Assembly (NCBI RefSeq): GCF_002924365.1
Contig: NZ_PQWB01000024.1
Location: 1 to 64,000 of the forward strand
Length of the DNA stretch: 64,000 nt
Direction of reading: 5' to 3'
From: Chromobacterium alticapitis
Lineage (GTDB): Bacteria; Pseudomonadota; Gammaproteobacteria; Burkholderiales; Chromobacteriaceae
Numbering within the stretch: position 1 is the stretch's first letter; each line of letters opens with the position of its first letter. The notes under the pieces were generated by a model. The model was not told where the DNA came from. It did not search any database and saw only the letters and a program-made list of their open reading frames with translations. The position numbers were made by a program, and so were the translations under genes. This document shows, in pieces, positions 21,906-31,687 of this stretch.

Positions 21906-22652
21906 TCAGCTTCCACTCAACAGCAGTTGTGTTTCTCTAGAGTCCGGATACCGGTTCTTCAGCTCGCTGGCGCACTCGCCTTCCAGCGCGCCGTCGCCGG
22001 TCTTGCGGGCGATTCTGGCTCCCAGCCACAAATCGGCAGCGCTCAGGCCGTTGGCGCTGGCTCGGCGCAGCCGTTCGAAATAAAACGCCGCCAGTTTGGC
22101 GTTGCCCTGAGCCAGCTGCGATTCAGCCAGCTCGGCCAGCGCCGGCGCGTATTCCGGCGCGGCGCGCAAGGCGTCCAGCAGGTACTCGTTGGCCTTGTCC
22201 GCCTGCCCCAGCTTGAGGCTGCAGCGTCCCAGGTTCAAATACGCCGATTGCGGCGAATTGTACAAGGGGTTGGCCAACGCCTTCTGAAACCAGGGCAGCG
22301 ATTCCTGCACCCGGCCGTTCTCGCACAGGAACAGGCCGTAATTGTTGTTGGCTGCGGGATCGGCCGGATCCAGCTGCAAGGCGCGGCGAAAATCCTGCTC
22401 AGCCTGGTCGTTCTGCCTCAGCAAGCCCAGCACGAAGGCTCGCGCGACATAGGCCGGAGCATAAGTTGCATCTGCCTGCACCGCCTGGTTGGCGTTGTCC
22501 AGCGCAGCCTTCACATTGCCGATCTTGGCATACTCGACAGCAAGCTGGCTGCGGATCTGCGCCAGCTCGCGCGGTTTGTCGGCCGCGCAGGCGGAGAAAG
22601 CGACGCCAAATGCCAAAAGCCATCCAGCCAACCATCTCCGCCCTTTATTCAT
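21906..22652 (-). CDS. pilF: type IV pilus biogenesis lipoprotein PilF/PilW
   Basis: 248-aa protein with a signal peptide, a lipobox-like FSAC near residue 20-23, and about six tetratricopeptide repeats (for example [20 protein letters not shown]). In Pseudomonas and Neisseria this lipoprotein pilots the PilQ secretin to the outer membrane. ATG 22652 has AAGGG upstream and is preferred over an in-frame Met ten codons earlier. It overlaps the end of rlmN by 4 nt. Confidence 0.9.
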   Translation of the reverse strand: MNKGRRWLAGWLLAFGVAFSACAADKPRELAQIRSQLAVEYAKIGNVKAALDNANQAVQADATYAPAYVARAFVLGLLRQNDQAEQDFRRALQLDPADPAANNNYGLFLCENGRVQESLPWFQKALANPLYNSPQSAYLNLGRCSLKLGQADKANEYLLDALRAAPEYAPALAELAESQLAQGNAKLAAFYFERLRRASANGLSAADLWLGARIARKTGDGALEGECASELKNRYPDSRETQLLLSGS

Positions 22653-23743
22653 AGTCCCTTGTCCTCGATGATCTGCGTCCACTTGGCCTGGCGTCGCGTT
22701 TTGTCTCGCACCTGCCCGGCCAACTGGCCGCAGGCCGCATCGATGTCGTCGCCGCGCGTCTTGCGCACGGTCACCACATAGCCTTGTTCTTGCAGAAGTT
22801 CACGGAAAATGCGAATCGCGTTGTTGCTGGAGCGATCATACCCCGAGTTCGGGAACGGGTTGAATGGGATCAGATTGAATTTACACGGCACATCCTTCAC
22901 CAATTCCATCAACTGGCGAGCATGTTCCGGTCTATCGTTAACCCCGTCAAGCATCACATATTCAAAGGTGATGAAATCGCGCGGCGCTTTTTCCAGATAG
23001 CGGCGGCAAGCCGCCATCAATTCTGACAGCGGGTACTTCTTGTTGATCGGCACGATCACGTCGCGGATCGCATCATTGGGCGCATGCAGCGACACCGCCA
23101 ATGCCACCGGGCATTCCTCGCGCAAGCGGTCCATCTGCGGCACCAGGCCGGAGGTGGAAAGCGTCACGCGGCGGCGGGACAGGCCGTAGCCGTGGTCGTC
23201 CAGCATGATCTGCATCGCGCTGACCACATTGTCGAAGTTGGCCAGCGGCTCGCCCATGCCCATCATCACCACATTGGACACCACGCGCTCGTTCTTGGGC
23301 GTCACGCCCATGGCCTTGTTGGCCCACCACAGCTGGCCGATGATCTCGGCCGTGGACAGGTTGCGGTTGAATCCCTGGCGGCCGGTGGAGCAGAAAGTGC
23401 ACTCCAGCGCGCAGCCCACCTGGGATGACACGCACAAGGTTCCGCGGTCGTCTTCCGGAATGAACACGGTTTCCACACCGTTGCCGGTGCCGACGTCGAG
23501 CAGCCACTTGCGGGTGCCATCACTGGACTCCTGCCCGGTCATCAGCGATGGCACTCGCACCTCGGCGCGCTCGTGCAGCTTGGCGCGCAGGCTCTTGGCG
23601 AGGTCGGTCATCGCGTCGAAATCGTCTTCGGCCATCTGGTGCATCCAACGCATCACTTGCTTGGCGCGGAACGGCTTCTCGCCCATTTCGGCAAAGTGCT
23701 GGGTCAGTTGGTCCAGATTGAAGTCGAGCAGGTTGGTTTTCAT
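22649..23743 (-). CDS. rlmN: dual-specificity 23S rRNA/tRNA m2A methyltransferase RlmN
   Basis: Radical-SAM enzyme of 364 aa that methylates A2503 of 23S rRNA and A37 of some tRNAs. The cluster motif CALECTFC (C-x3-C-x2-C) is near residue 120 and the methyl-carrying cysteine lies in the C-terminal [12 protein letters not shown] 23743 (MKTNLLDFN) with GAGGA upstream is the family start; the frame extends further but without homology. Confidence 0.96.
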   Translation of the reverse strand: MKTNLLDFNLDQLTQHFAEMGEKPFRAKQVMRWMHQMAEDDFDAMTDLAKSLRAKLHERAEVRVPSLMTGQESSDGTRKWLLDVGTGNGVETVFIPEDDRGTLCVSSQVGCALECTFCSTGRQGFNRNLSTAEIIGQLWWANKAMGVTPKNERVVSNVVMMGMGEPLANFDNVVSAMQIMLDDHGYGLSRRRVTLSTSGLVPQMDRLREECPVALAVSLHAPNDAIRDVIVPINKKYPLSELMAACRRYLEKAPRDFITFEYVMLDGVNDRPEHARQLMELVKDVPCKFNLIPFNPFPNSGYDRSSNNAIRIFRELLQEQGYVVTVRKTRGDDIDAACGQLAGQVRDKTRRQAKWTQIIEDKGL

Positions 23744-23763
23744 GCAATCCTCTAGAGGGGAAA

Positions 23764-23789
23764 GAGGCCGCCGAACTTCCGGCGGCCTC
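23764..23789 (-). terminator. hairpin between ndk and rlmN
   Basis: Stem GAGGCCGCCG/CGGCGGCCTC followed on the minus strand by only TTTCCCC, so probably a weak terminator allowing read-through into rlmN. Confidence 0.5.
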
Positions 23790-23814
23790 CGGTCATACAA
23801 CTGCTGTCTGAGGC

Positions 23815-24240
23815 TTAGCGGCCGCAGACTTCGGAAGCGGCGAAGAAGTAGGCCACTTCGATGGCGGCGTTTTCCACGCTGTCGGAACCGTGAACGGCAT
23901 TGGCGTCGATGGAGTCGGCGAAATCGGCGCGGATGGTGCCGGCTTCAGCCTTCTTCGGATCGGTGGCGCCCATCAGCTCGCGGTTCTTCAGCACGGCGTT
24001 TTCGCCTTCCAGCGCCTGGATCATCACCGGGCCGGATACCATGAAGTCAACTAGAGCGGTGAAGAACGGACGCTCTTTGTGCACGGCGTAGAAGCCTTCG
24101 GCTTCGGCGCGGGACAGTTGCTTCATCTTGGCGGCGACGATCTTCAGGCCGTTGGATTCGAAACGGTCGTAGATTTTGCCGATCACGTTTTTCGCGACGG
24201 CATCCGGCTTAATGATGGACAAGGTACGTTCGATTGCCAT
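23815..24240 (-). CDS. ndk: nucleoside diphosphate kinase
   Basis: 141-aa enzyme that balances NTP pools by phosphate transfer through a histidine. The active-site motif NAVHGSDS (His near 117) and the N-terminal [15 protein letters not shown] are canonical. ATG 24240 follows GGGAGA; a longer frame begins seven codons upstream and is not needed. First gene of the long minus-strand block. Confidence 0.97.
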   Translation of the reverse strand: MAIERTLSIIKPDAVAKNVIGKIYDRFESNGLKIVAAKMKQLSRAEAEGFYAVHKERPFFTALVDFMVSGPVMIQALEGENAVLKNRELMGATDPKKAEAGTIRADFADSIDANAVHGSDSVENAAIEVAYFFAASEVCGR

Positions 24241-24371
24241 ATAAATTCTCCCTAACGACAAGACGAGTGGCTAAACTTGCGTATTATGACGCCACTCGGG
24301 TTACCCAATTCTGACGAACCCGCTATTTTAGCAGTGTTTTCAAACACGTGCTGCACATTCCAATCGGAACC

Positions 24372-25199
24372 ATGCGAGAACAAAACCAGCAACCAGCGCC
24401 GCATGACGGCCAAGATGAATCCGAGCTCAGCGGCAAGCTGAAAAAAAGGCTATGGATAGCCGGCGGCCTGGTGGCAGTCGCCGTAGCAGCCATCCCGCTA
24501 ATGGACGCGCTCACCAAGCCCAAGGTGGAAATGAGCAGCGAGGCTCCGACGCCGAGCTCAGGCAAGATAGTCAAGGCCGCCTCCAGCCCGGCATCCGGCG
24601 CCATCACCCTGCCCAAGGCCGCCAGCGCGCCCGCCATGCAAAGCAGCGAGCCGATAGCCCAAACCGGCGCGCCGGCCGCCCCGGCGGAAAACCGCCCGCA
24701 ATCGCCGGACCTGAGCAAAACGCCGGCCGTCGCCAATCAGCAGCCCAGCCACTCCGGCGCGCCGCATCGCGCCACGCCGGCCGATGCCCATTCCGCCGGC
24801 AAAACCGCCGCTGCGGAGCAGGCGCCGGCCAAGGCCGCCCCTAGCCGTCCGGAAAACGCGCCGGCGCGCAGCGCGCCGCCGGCCGCGCAAGCCGCCCCGC
24901 CCAGCATGGACCAGGCACCCTCGGCGAAAGTTGCGCCCGCGCCCGCGCCGATGACGATGCCGGCAGCCAAGGCGGAGCCGCCCGGCAGCTCGGTCGGCTA
25001 CCAGGTGCAGCTCGGATTGTTCGCCAGCATGGGCAATGCGCAAAAACTGGTGCGAGACCTGCAGAAGCACGGCATCGCCGCCCACACCATCACCCGCGTC
25101 CAGATCGGTCCGTTCAAGAACCGGGCGGAAGCGGAAGACACCATGAAGAAACTGCGCGAGCTGGGCTACGCCCCGCTGCTGTCCGCCAACGGACAATAA
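24372..25199 (+). CDS. SPOR-domain membrane protein
   Basis: 275 aa, with a short cytoplasmic N-terminus, one membrane helix (RLWIAGGLVAVAVAAIPLM, residues 27-45), a long Ala/Pro/Ser-rich periplasmic linker and a C-terminal SPOR domain (residues 205-275: GYQVQLGLFASMGNAQKLV to GYAPLLSANG). SPOR domains bind denuded septal glycans, so it is probably a division-site protein of the FtsN/DedD type. It is too short and too simple to call FtsN itself. Divergent from ndk. Confidence 0.8.
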   Translation: MREQNQQPAPHDGQDESELSGKLKKRLWIAGGLVAVAVAAIPLMDALTKPKVEMSSEAPTPSSGKIVKAASSPASGAITLPKAASAPAMQSSEPIAQTGAPAAPAENRPQSPDLSKTPAVANQQPSHSGAPHRATPADAHSAGKTAAAEQAPAKAAPSRPENAPARSAPPAAQAAPPSMDQAPSAKVAPAPAPMTMPAAKAEPPGSSVGYQVQLGLFASMGNAQKLVRDLQKHGIAAHTITRVQIGPFKNRAEAEDTMKKLRELGYAPLLSANGQ

Positions 25200-25255
25200 A
25201 ACCGCAACCCGCCCGGCGGCTTCGGCCGCCCATTCCACCGCGCCGGCGAAAACAA

Positions 25256-25283
25256 AACCGGGCATGCTCTGGCATGCCCGGTT
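25256..25283 (-). terminator. terminator of the EAL-HDOD gene
   Basis: Stem AACCGGGCATGC/GCATGCCCGGTT (12 bp, TCTG loop), followed by TTTGTTTTC on the minus strand. Confidence 0.85.
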
Positions 25284-25310
25284 CCGTCTCCATCCGCTCG
25301 CCTGCGGTGG

Positions 25311-26732
25311 CTATACCGCGTCCACGTTGTTGTGCACCTCGCTGTCGCGCAACACCACCTGCGCCCATACCACCGAATCCAGATAATACTGGTTGACCAG
25401 CTCGATTTCGAAGTTCAGCACCTTGGCCAGCGCCTCTATGCGCACATTGTCGCCGTGCTCGCAAGCCAGTGCCAAGGCCAGATGCGGCGCAAAGATGCCC
25501 TTCTGCTCCACCACGGCCTCGCGCACCGTCAGCGGCAGCTCCAACGGGTCCAGCACGTCCGGGAACGGGATGTTCAGCAGCACATCCAGCAGCGAGAACA
25601 TGCCGGTCAGGAACAAATGCTCAGCCTCCAGCTTGTTGCCGCGGTAGCTGCCCAGCTTTTCCATGAAACGCGCGCGGATCAGCGATTTCTCCAGCAGCGC
25701 GATCGCGTTGCCGTCTTCCTTGCGCGAAGTGAACAGCAGCATGGACAGCCACTTGAACATGGTTTCGCGGCCCAGCAGCAGCAGCGTTTCCTCTATGGTC
25801 TGCACCTTGCGCGACAAGCCGTGTATGGGCGAGTTGATGAAGCGCAGCAGCTTGAACAGCAAGACGGAGTCCAGCTTGAACTGCGCCTCCACCTCCTTGG
25901 CCTCGGCATTGGTGCGCAGCAGGCGCATGATCTGCAGCACCCGGGTCTGGCTGTTGTCCACCTTGCCGCCTTCCAGCGAATGCGCGGTGCTGACGAAGGG
26001 GCCGTGGAACAGGGCGAAACGGTTATGGCCGGGCGCGCGCAGGCAGACGTCCAGGTCTTCCGCCGTGCCGACATTGCGCGCCAGCCAGCGCGCCGCCGGG
26101 TAGCGCTTGGGCAACTGGTCCAGAATGGGCGCCAGCACCCGGGTGGAAGGTCCGGCGAAGTCCAGCACCATATAATCCATGCGGCCGAACAGATCGGCCT
26201 GCAGCGCCGCCGTCAGCACCGAATGATCGTAAGCCGCCGGCTCCAGCGCGAAGCGCAGCCCCAGCTTCTGCAAATCATCCAGCTGCGCCAGCATGAACTC
26301 GGACACCTCCATGCCGGGCACGGCCTCCAGCACGAATATCACGCTGCCGGCCGGCATGCTGCGCAGCAGCGGCTCGTCCAGCGAGGTCATGGCGATATGG
26401 ACGAAAGCGCGCCGATAAGCCAGCAGGCGGAAAATGTCCATATTCTGCAGCGTCGCCAGCAGCAGGCGGTCGAACTCCTGCTGCTTGCCGGCCTCGATAT
26501 TGCGCTTGCCCTGGCGCACGAAAAAATCATAGGCCACCACGCGGCGCTGCTTGTCCATCACCGGCTGGTGCGAAACAAAGCCCAGCGTGGCGGGCAACTC
26601 CTCGGCGGGCTGCTCAGGCGGCAGCTCCACCATCATATCGCTTGGCGCATCCTGCGGCGGCGAGGCTTCCTTCTCGTCGCTTCCGCTCTTTTTCAGGCGT
26701 CCGGTCAGGCCATCGATCAGGCTTTTCAGCAT
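25311..26732 (-). CDS. degenerate EAL plus HDOD domain signalling protein
   Basis: 473 aa of the YuxH type: an N-terminal EAL-like domain (about residues 55-260) and a C-terminal HDOD domain (about 265-470). The first EAL segment reads VVAYDFFVR, so the catalytic Glu-x-Leu is lost, and the later metal-binding motifs are not recognisable. Cyclic-di-GMP hydrolysis is therefore unlikely; a role as a binding or scaffold protein is inferred. ATG 26732 (MLKSLIDGL) has GGGA upstream. Relatives act in motility, biofilm or virulence regulation, but no such gene is adjacent. Confidence 0.82.
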   Translation of the reverse strand: MLKSLIDGLTGRLKKSGSDEKEASPPQDAPSDMMVELPPEQPAEELPATLGFVSHQPVMDKQRRVVAYDFFVRQGKRNIEAGKQQEFDRLLLATLQNMDIFRLLAYRRAFVHIAMTSLDEPLLRSMPAGSVIFVLEAVPGMEVSEFMLAQLDDLQKLGLRFALEPAAYDHSVLTAALQADLFGRMDYMVLDFAGPSTRVLAPILDQLPKRYPAARWLARNVGTAEDLDVCLRAPGHNRFALFHGPFVSTAHSLEGGKVDNSQTRVLQIMRLLRTNAEAKEVEAQFKLDSVLLFKLLRFINSPIHGLSRKVQTIEETLLLLGRETMFKWLSMLLFTSRKEDGNAIALLEKSLIRARFMEKLGSYRGNKLEAEHLFLTGMFSLLDVLLNIPFPDVLDPLELPLTVREAVVEQKGIFAPHLALALACEHGDNVRIEALAKVLNFEIELVNQYYLDSVVWAQVVLRDSEVHNNVDAV

Positions 26733-26789
26733 GGTGCGATCCCAGTTTGAAACGGCCGCCTTCGCGGCGGCCGGCATCCAGATAGAATT

Positions 26790-27890
26790 CTAGCCGATGC
26801 GGCCGGCAATTCTCGGCGTTTCCACCGAGACGTCGCCGCATTGCGCGCGGTGGCGCAGCGCGTGGTCGATCAACACCAGGGCCAGCATCGCCTCGGCGAT
26901 GGGCGTGGCGCGGATGCCGACGCAAGGGTCGTGCCGGCCGTGGGTTTCCATCGTTATCGCTTCGCCTTGCTTGTTGATGGAGCGGCGCGGCTGGGCGATG
27001 GACGAAGTAGGCTTGATGGCGATGGAGACGTCGATCTGCTGGCCGGTGGAGATGCCGCCCAGCACGCCGCCCGCGTGGTTGCTGGCGAAGCCTTGCGGCG
27101 TCAGCTCGTCGCCGTGCTCGCTGCCCTTCTGCGTCACGCAGCCGAAACCGGCGCCGATCTCCACGCCCTTGACCGCGTTGATGCTCATCATGGCGTAGGC
27201 GATGTCTGCGTCCAGCCGGTCGAACACCGGCTCGCCCCAGCCCACCGGCACATTGTCCGCCACCACGCGCAACCGCGCCCCTATCGAATCCAGGCTTTTG
27301 CGGATGGCGTCCATATAGTCCTCCAGCCGCGGCACGATGTCCGGATCGGCGCTGAAGAAGGGATTGCCGCCCACGTGCTCCCAGCCCTTGAACGGAATGG
27401 CCACCTCGCCGATCTGGGTCATGTGGCCGCGGATCACGATGCCGTGTTTCTCGCTCAGCCATTTCTTGGCGATGGCGCCGGCCGCCACGCGCACCGCAGT
27501 TTCGCGCGCCGACGAGCGGCCGCCGCCGCGCGGATCGCGCACGCCGTACTTGTGCCAGTAGCAATAGTCGGCGTGGCCGGGGCGGAAGGTTTCAGCGATA
27601 TTGCCGTAGTCCTTGCTGCGCTGGTCGGTATTGCGGATCAACAGCGCGATGGGCGTGCCGGTGGTCTTGCCCTCGTAGACGCCGGACAGGATTTCCACGG
27701 TATCCGGCTCGCGGCGCTGGGTCACGTGGCGGCTGGTGCCGGGCTTGCGCCGGTCCAGCTCCAGCTGGATGTCGGCCTCCGTCAGCGCCAGTCCCGGCGG
27801 GCAGCCGTCCACCACGCAGCCTATGCCAGGCCCGTGGCTTTCGCCGAAGGAAGTTACCGTGAACAAGCGTCCCATGCTATTGCCCGACAT
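26790..27890 (-). CDS. aroC: chorismate synthase
   Basis: Last step of the shikimate pathway, EPSP to chorismate with reduced FMN, 366 aa. The signatures [10 protein letters not shown] (residue 16), GRSSARETA (near 123) and the C-terminal [20 protein letters not shown] are all present. ATG 27890 follows GGGGAA. The upstream region is shared with the divergent ethanolamine operon. Confidence 0.97.
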   Translation of the reverse strand: MSGNSMGRLFTVTSFGESHGPGIGCVVDGCPPGLALTEADIQLELDRRKPGTSRHVTQRREPDTVEILSGVYEGKTTGTPIALLIRNTDQRSKDYGNIAETFRPGHADYCYWHKYGVRDPRGGGRSSARETAVRVAAGAIAKKWLSEKHGIVIRGHMTQIGEVAIPFKGWEHVGGNPFFSADPDIVPRLEDYMDAIRKSLDSIGARLRVVADNVPVGWGEPVFDRLDADIAYAMMSINAVKGVEIGAGFGCVTQKGSEHGDELTPQGFASNHAGGVLGGISTGQQIDVSIAIKPTSSIAQPRRSINKQGEAITMETHGRHDPCVGIRATPIAEAMLALVLIDHALRHRAQCGDVSVETPRIAGRIG

Positions 27891-27932
27891 CTGTTATTCC
27901 CCTGCTCCGATGGATATTCCGATCGATTCTAG

Positions 27933-27982
27933 CATGGTGCGCGCCGCAACCGTCCATGCACCGACCGAGGGCGCGCAGCATG
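27933..27982. promoter_or_regulatory. long inverted repeat upstream of the ethanolamine operon
   Basis: Arms CATGGTGCGCGCC (27933-27945) and GGCGCGCAGCATG (27970-27982) are complementary at 12 of 13 positions with a 24-nt spacer. It lies about 30 to 80 nt upstream of the sigma-54 promoter, where an enhancer-binding activator could sit. Confidence 0.4.
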
Positions 27983-28011
27983 ACTACGGCATTGAAACCA
28001 ACCTGAAACAC

Positions 28012-28027
28012 TGGCATTCTTTTTGCA
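28012..28027 (+). promoter_or_regulatory. sigma-54 (RpoN) promoter of eat-eutBC
   Basis: TGGCATTCTTTTTGCA matches the -24/-12 consensus TGGCAC-N5-TTGCA at all invariant GG and GC positions with exact spacing. The expected transcript start (about 28038) leaves a 58-nt leader before eat. Confidence 0.75.
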
Positions 28028-28095
28028 TAAGCTGGCGATGCGGCGCGGGCCGCCCTTCCCGAGCGGAAGGCCACCTTATCAGACAGGAGTCTGCC

Positions 28096-29511
28096 ATGAA
28101 CGCATCGACACACGGCCTCGCGCGCAAGCTGGGCGGCTGGCAATTATGGGGCATCGCCGTCGGACTGGTGATTTCCGGCGAATATTTCGGCTGGAGCTAT
28201 GGCTGGGCGCAGGCCGGCACGCTGGGCTTCCTCTGCGCCACGCTGTTCGTCGCGCTGATGTACACCGCCTTCATCTTCAGCTTCACCGAACTGACCACGG
28301 CCATTCCGCATGCCGGCGGGCCCTTCGCCTACGCTCGCCGCGCCTTCGGGCCGCTGGGAGGCTTTTTCGCCGGCTTCGCCACCTTGTGCGAATTCGTATT
28401 CGCGCCGCCCGCCATCGCGCTGGCCATAGGCGCTTACCTTAATGTGCAGTTCCCGTCGCTGGCGCCCAAGTGGACCGCCTGCGGCGCCTACCTGGTGTTC
28501 ATGGCGCTGAACATCGTCGGCGTCGGCATCGCCGCCATGTTCGAACTCGCCGTCACCCTGCTGGCCATCTTCGAGCTGCTGGTGTTCATGGGCGTGGTGG
28601 CGCCGGGCTTCAGCTGGGACCACTTTCTGCATCACGGCTGGGCCGGCCAGGACGCCTTTCACTGGGGCGCCGTCGGCGGCATGTTCGCCGCCCTGCCCTT
28701 CGCCATCTGGTTCTTTCTGGCGATAGAAGGCGCGGCCATGGCGGCCGAAGAAGCCAAGGATCCGGCGCGAACCATTCCACGCGCCTACATCGCCGGCATC
28801 CTTACCTTGGTGGCGCTGGCTTTCGGCGTGATGATCATGGCCGGCGGCGCCGGCGACTGGAGCCGGCTGGCCAATATCAACGACCCGCTGCCGCAGGCGA
28901 TGAAGCTGATCGTGGGGGAGCACAGCGGCTGGCTGCATATGCTGGTTTGGCTGGGCCTATTCGGTCTGGTGGCTTCGTTCCACGGCATCATCATGGGCTA
29001 TTCGCGGCAAATCTTCGCCCTGGCGCGCGCCGGCTACCTGCCGCGCGCGCTGGCCGCCATCCATCCGCGCTTCCAGACGCCGCACCGAGCGATACTGGCC
29101 GGCGGCGTGGTCGGCATCGCCGCCATTTTCAGCGATGACCTGGTGCAGATCGCCGGCCAGCCGCTGACCGCCAACATCGTCACGCTGTCGGTGTTCGGCG
29201 CCATCGTCATGTACATCGTGTCCATGCTGGCGCTGTTCCGGCTGCGCGGCCGCGAGCCTGTCCTTTACCGCCCCTACGCCGCGCCCGGCTACCCCTGGCT
29301 GCCGGCATTGGCGCTGGGCTGTTCCGTCATCTGCCTGATCGCCATGATCTATTACAACCTGCTGCTGGCCGCCATCTTCTCCGCCATGCTGGCCGCCGCT
29401 TACCTGTACTTCCTCGCCACCGCCCGCCAGCGTGCCGAGGCTGCCGACGACGCTCTGCTGAGCGGCGCGCCGTCCGAAGCCCAAGCGGAACCCATCAAGG
29501 CGCCGACATGA
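28096..29511 (+). CDS. eat: ethanolamine permease (APC family)
   Basis: 471-aa amino acid/polyamine-type transporter with 12 predicted membrane helices, very close in layout to proteobacterial ethanolamine permeases (GVISGEYFGWSYGW-like first helix). ATG 28096 has AGGAG seven nt upstream. The stop codon overlaps the eutB start (ATGA), which assigns the substrate: it imports ethanolamine for the lyase. The operon lacks microcompartment genes, as in Pseudomonas-type short pathways. Confidence 0.9.
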   Translation: MNASTHGLARKLGGWQLWGIAVGLVISGEYFGWSYGWAQAGTLGFLCATLFVALMYTAFIFSFTELTTAIPHAGGPFAYARRAFGPLGGFFAGFATLCEFVFAPPAIALAIGAYLNVQFPSLAPKWTACGAYLVFMALNIVGVGIAAMFELAVTLLAIFELLVFMGVVAPGFSWDHFLHHGWAGQDAFHWGAVGGMFAALPFAIWFFLAIEGAAMAAEEAKDPARTIPRAYIAGILTLVALAFGVMIMAGGAGDWSRLANINDPLPQAMKLIVGEHSGWLHMLVWLGLFGLVASFHGIIMGYSRQIFALARAGYLPRALAAIHPRFQTPHRAILAGGVVGIAAIFSDDLVQIAGQPLTANIVTLSVFGAIVMYIVSMLALFRLRGREPVLYRPYAAPGYPWLPALALGCSVICLIAMIYYNLLLAAIFSAMLAAAYLYFLATARQRAEAADDALLSGAPSEAQAEPIKAPT

Positions 29512-30890
29512 GCCACGCCATCGCCATAGGCCCGCGCCGCTATCGTTTCGACGACTTGAAGACGCTGCTGGCGCGCGCCAGCCCGCTGCGCTCCGGCGAC
29601 CAGTTGGCCGGCCTAGCCGCCGCCAGCGCCGAGGAGCGGGTGGCGGCGCAGATGTGCCTGGCCGACCTGCCGCTGACCGTCTTTCTCAACGAGGCGCTGA
29701 TCCCGTACGAGGAAGACGAAGTCACCCGGCTGATCCTGGACGGCCACGACAGGGCCGCCTTCGCCGCCGTCTCCCACCTGACCGTGGGCGGCCTGCGCGA
29801 TTGGCTGCTGTCCGACGCCGCCACCGCGGAAACGCTGGCGGCGCTGGCTCCCGGCCTCACCCCGGAAATGGCGGCGGCCGTGTCCAAGCTGATGCGCAAC
29901 CAGGACCTGGTGCAGGCGGCGCGCAAATGCCGCGTCGTCACCGCCTTCCGCAACACCCAGGGCCTGCCGGGACGGATGGGCGTGCGGCTGCAGCCCAACC
30001 ATCCGGCTGACGACGCGCGCGCCATCGCCGCCGCCACGCTGGACGGCTTGCTCTACGGCGCCGGCGACGCGGTGATCGGCATCAACCCGGCCGGCGACAG
30101 CCCCGACGACATCCGCGGCTTGCTGACCCTGCTGGACGAGGTGCGCCAGCGCTACGCCATCCCCACCCAAAGCTGCGTGCTGACCCACGTCACCAGCACG
30201 CTGAACCTGATCCGCCAGGGCGCGCCGGTGGACCTGGTGTTCCAGTCCATAGCCGGCACCGAAAAAGCCAACGCCGGCTTCGGCGTCAGCCTCGCCGTAC
30301 TGGACGAGGCCTATCAGGCGGCGCGGGAGCTGCAGCGCGGCACGGCGGGCGGCAACGTGATGTATTTCGAGACCGGCCAGGGCAGCGCGCTGTCGGCCAA
30401 CGCCCACTGGGGCGTAGACCAGCAGACCTGCGAGGCGCGCGCCTACGCGGTGGCGCGCCGCTACTCGCCGCTGCTGGTCAACACCGTGGTCGGCTTCATC
30501 GGTCCGGAGTATCTGTACAACGGCAAGCAGATCCTCCGCGCCGGGCTGGAAGACCATTTCTGCGGCAAGCTCCTGGGCCTGCCGATGGGCTGCGACATCT
30601 GCTACACCAATCACGCCGAGGCCGACCAGGACGATATGGATGGGCTGCTGACCTTGCTGGGCGTGGCCGGAACGCATTTCATCATCGGCGTGCCCGGCGC
30701 CGACGACATCATGCTGGGCTACCAGAGCACCTCGTTTCACGATGCGCTCTATCTGCGCAATGTGCTTGGGCTCAAACGCGCGCCGGAGTTCGAGGACTGG
30801 CTGGAAGCGATGGAGATCACCCGCGGCGGCAAGTTGCTGCCTCAGGATAGGAAGCAGCGCCTGCTGGCGCTGATGGAGGGCGTGGCGTGA
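29508..30890 (+). CDS. eutB: ethanolamine ammonia-lyase large subunit
   Basis: 460-aa TIM-barrel subunit that carries the active site of the adenosylcobalamin-dependent lyase (ethanolamine to acetaldehyde and ammonia). Family segments MYFETGQGSALSANAH and PMGCDICYTNHAEADQDD are intact, with the Glu and Asp that bind substrate. It overlaps eat and eutC by 4 nt each. Confidence 0.96.
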   Translation: MSHAIAIGPRRYRFDDLKTLLARASPLRSGDQLAGLAAASAEERVAAQMCLADLPLTVFLNEALIPYEEDEVTRLILDGHDRAAFAAVSHLTVGGLRDWLLSDAATAETLAALAPGLTPEMAAAVSKLMRNQDLVQAARKCRVVTAFRNTQGLPGRMGVRLQPNHPADDARAIAAATLDGLLYGAGDAVIGINPAGDSPDDIRGLLTLLDEVRQRYAIPTQSCVLTHVTSTLNLIRQGAPVDLVFQSIAGTEKANAGFGVSLAVLDEAYQAARELQRGTAGGNVMYFETGQGSALSANAHWGVDQQTCEARAYAVARRYSPLLVNTVVGFIGPEYLYNGKQILRAGLEDHFCGKLLGLPMGCDICYTNHAEADQDDMDGLLTLLGVAGTHFIIGVPGADDIMLGYQSTSFHDALYLRNVLGLKRAPEFEDWLEAMEITRGGKLLPQDRKQRLLALMEGVA

Positions 30891-31687
30891 AAGAAAAGCA
30901 AAATCCCATCACCGAGGACGGCTGGAGCGAGCTGTCCCGCCTCACCGCCGCCCGCATCGCGCTGGGCCGCGCCGGCAACAGCCTGCCCTGCCGGGAAACC
31001 TTGCGCTTCGCGTTGGCCCATGCCCAGGCGCGCGACGCGGTGCATACCCCGCTGGATGCTTCCGCGCTGGCCGAGGAACTGGCGACGGATGGCCATCGCG
31101 TCATCGACATCCGCAGCGCCGCCTCCAGCCGCCCCGAATACCTGCAGCGGCCGGACCTGGGCCGCAGGCTGGACGACGCCAGCCGCGCGCGGTTGGCGGC
31201 CGAACCGGACAAGGGCTGCGACCTGCTGATCCTCATCGGAGACGGCCTGTCCTCGCGCGCGCCGGCCCTGCACGCTGCGCCGTTGCTGCGCGAGCTGCTG
31301 CCGCGGGTGCGGGAGATGGGCTTGCGCGTCGGCCCGCTGCTGATCGCGCGCGAGGCGCGGGTGGCGCTGGGCGACGAAGCAGGAGAAATCATGGTCGCAA
31401 GAATGACGGCGATGCTGATAGGCGAGCGGCCCGGCCTCAGTTCGCCGGACAGCCTGGGCCTGTACCTGACCGCCGCGCCGCTCGCCGGCCGCAGCGACGC
31501 CGAACGCAACTGCATATCCAATGTGCGGCCGGACGGCCTGCCCTATCCGCTGGCCGCCTTCAAGCTGGCCTGGCTGATAGACGCCGCGCTGCGCCAGCCT
31601 ACCGGGGTGGGATTGAAAGACGGCAGCGCCGCCGATCCGCGCTGGGCGGCGCTGTTGGCGAGGCAGGCCTGCTTAGCTCAACGCTAA
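30887..31687 (+). CDS. eutC: ethanolamine ammonia-lyase small subunit
   Basis: 266-aa subunit that binds cobalamin in the alpha6-beta6 lyase. It starts at GTG 30887 overlapping the eutB stop, with GGAGGG 6 nt before it. Motifs LTAARIALGRAG, LRFALAHAQARDAVH and NCISNVRPDGL are typical. Last gene of the operon; a structured spacer follows. Confidence 0.95.
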   Translation: MKEKQNPITEDGWSELSRLTAARIALGRAGNSLPCRETLRFALAHAQARDAVHTPLDASALAEELATDGHRVIDIRSAASSRPEYLQRPDLGRRLDDASRARLAAEPDKGCDLLILIGDGLSSRAPALHAAPLLRELLPRVREMGLRVGPLLIAREARVALGDEAGEIMVARMTAMLIGERPGLSSPDSLGLYLTAAPLAGRSDAERNCISNVRPDGLPYPLAAFKLAWLIDAALRQPTGVGLKDGSAADPRWAALLARQACLAQR

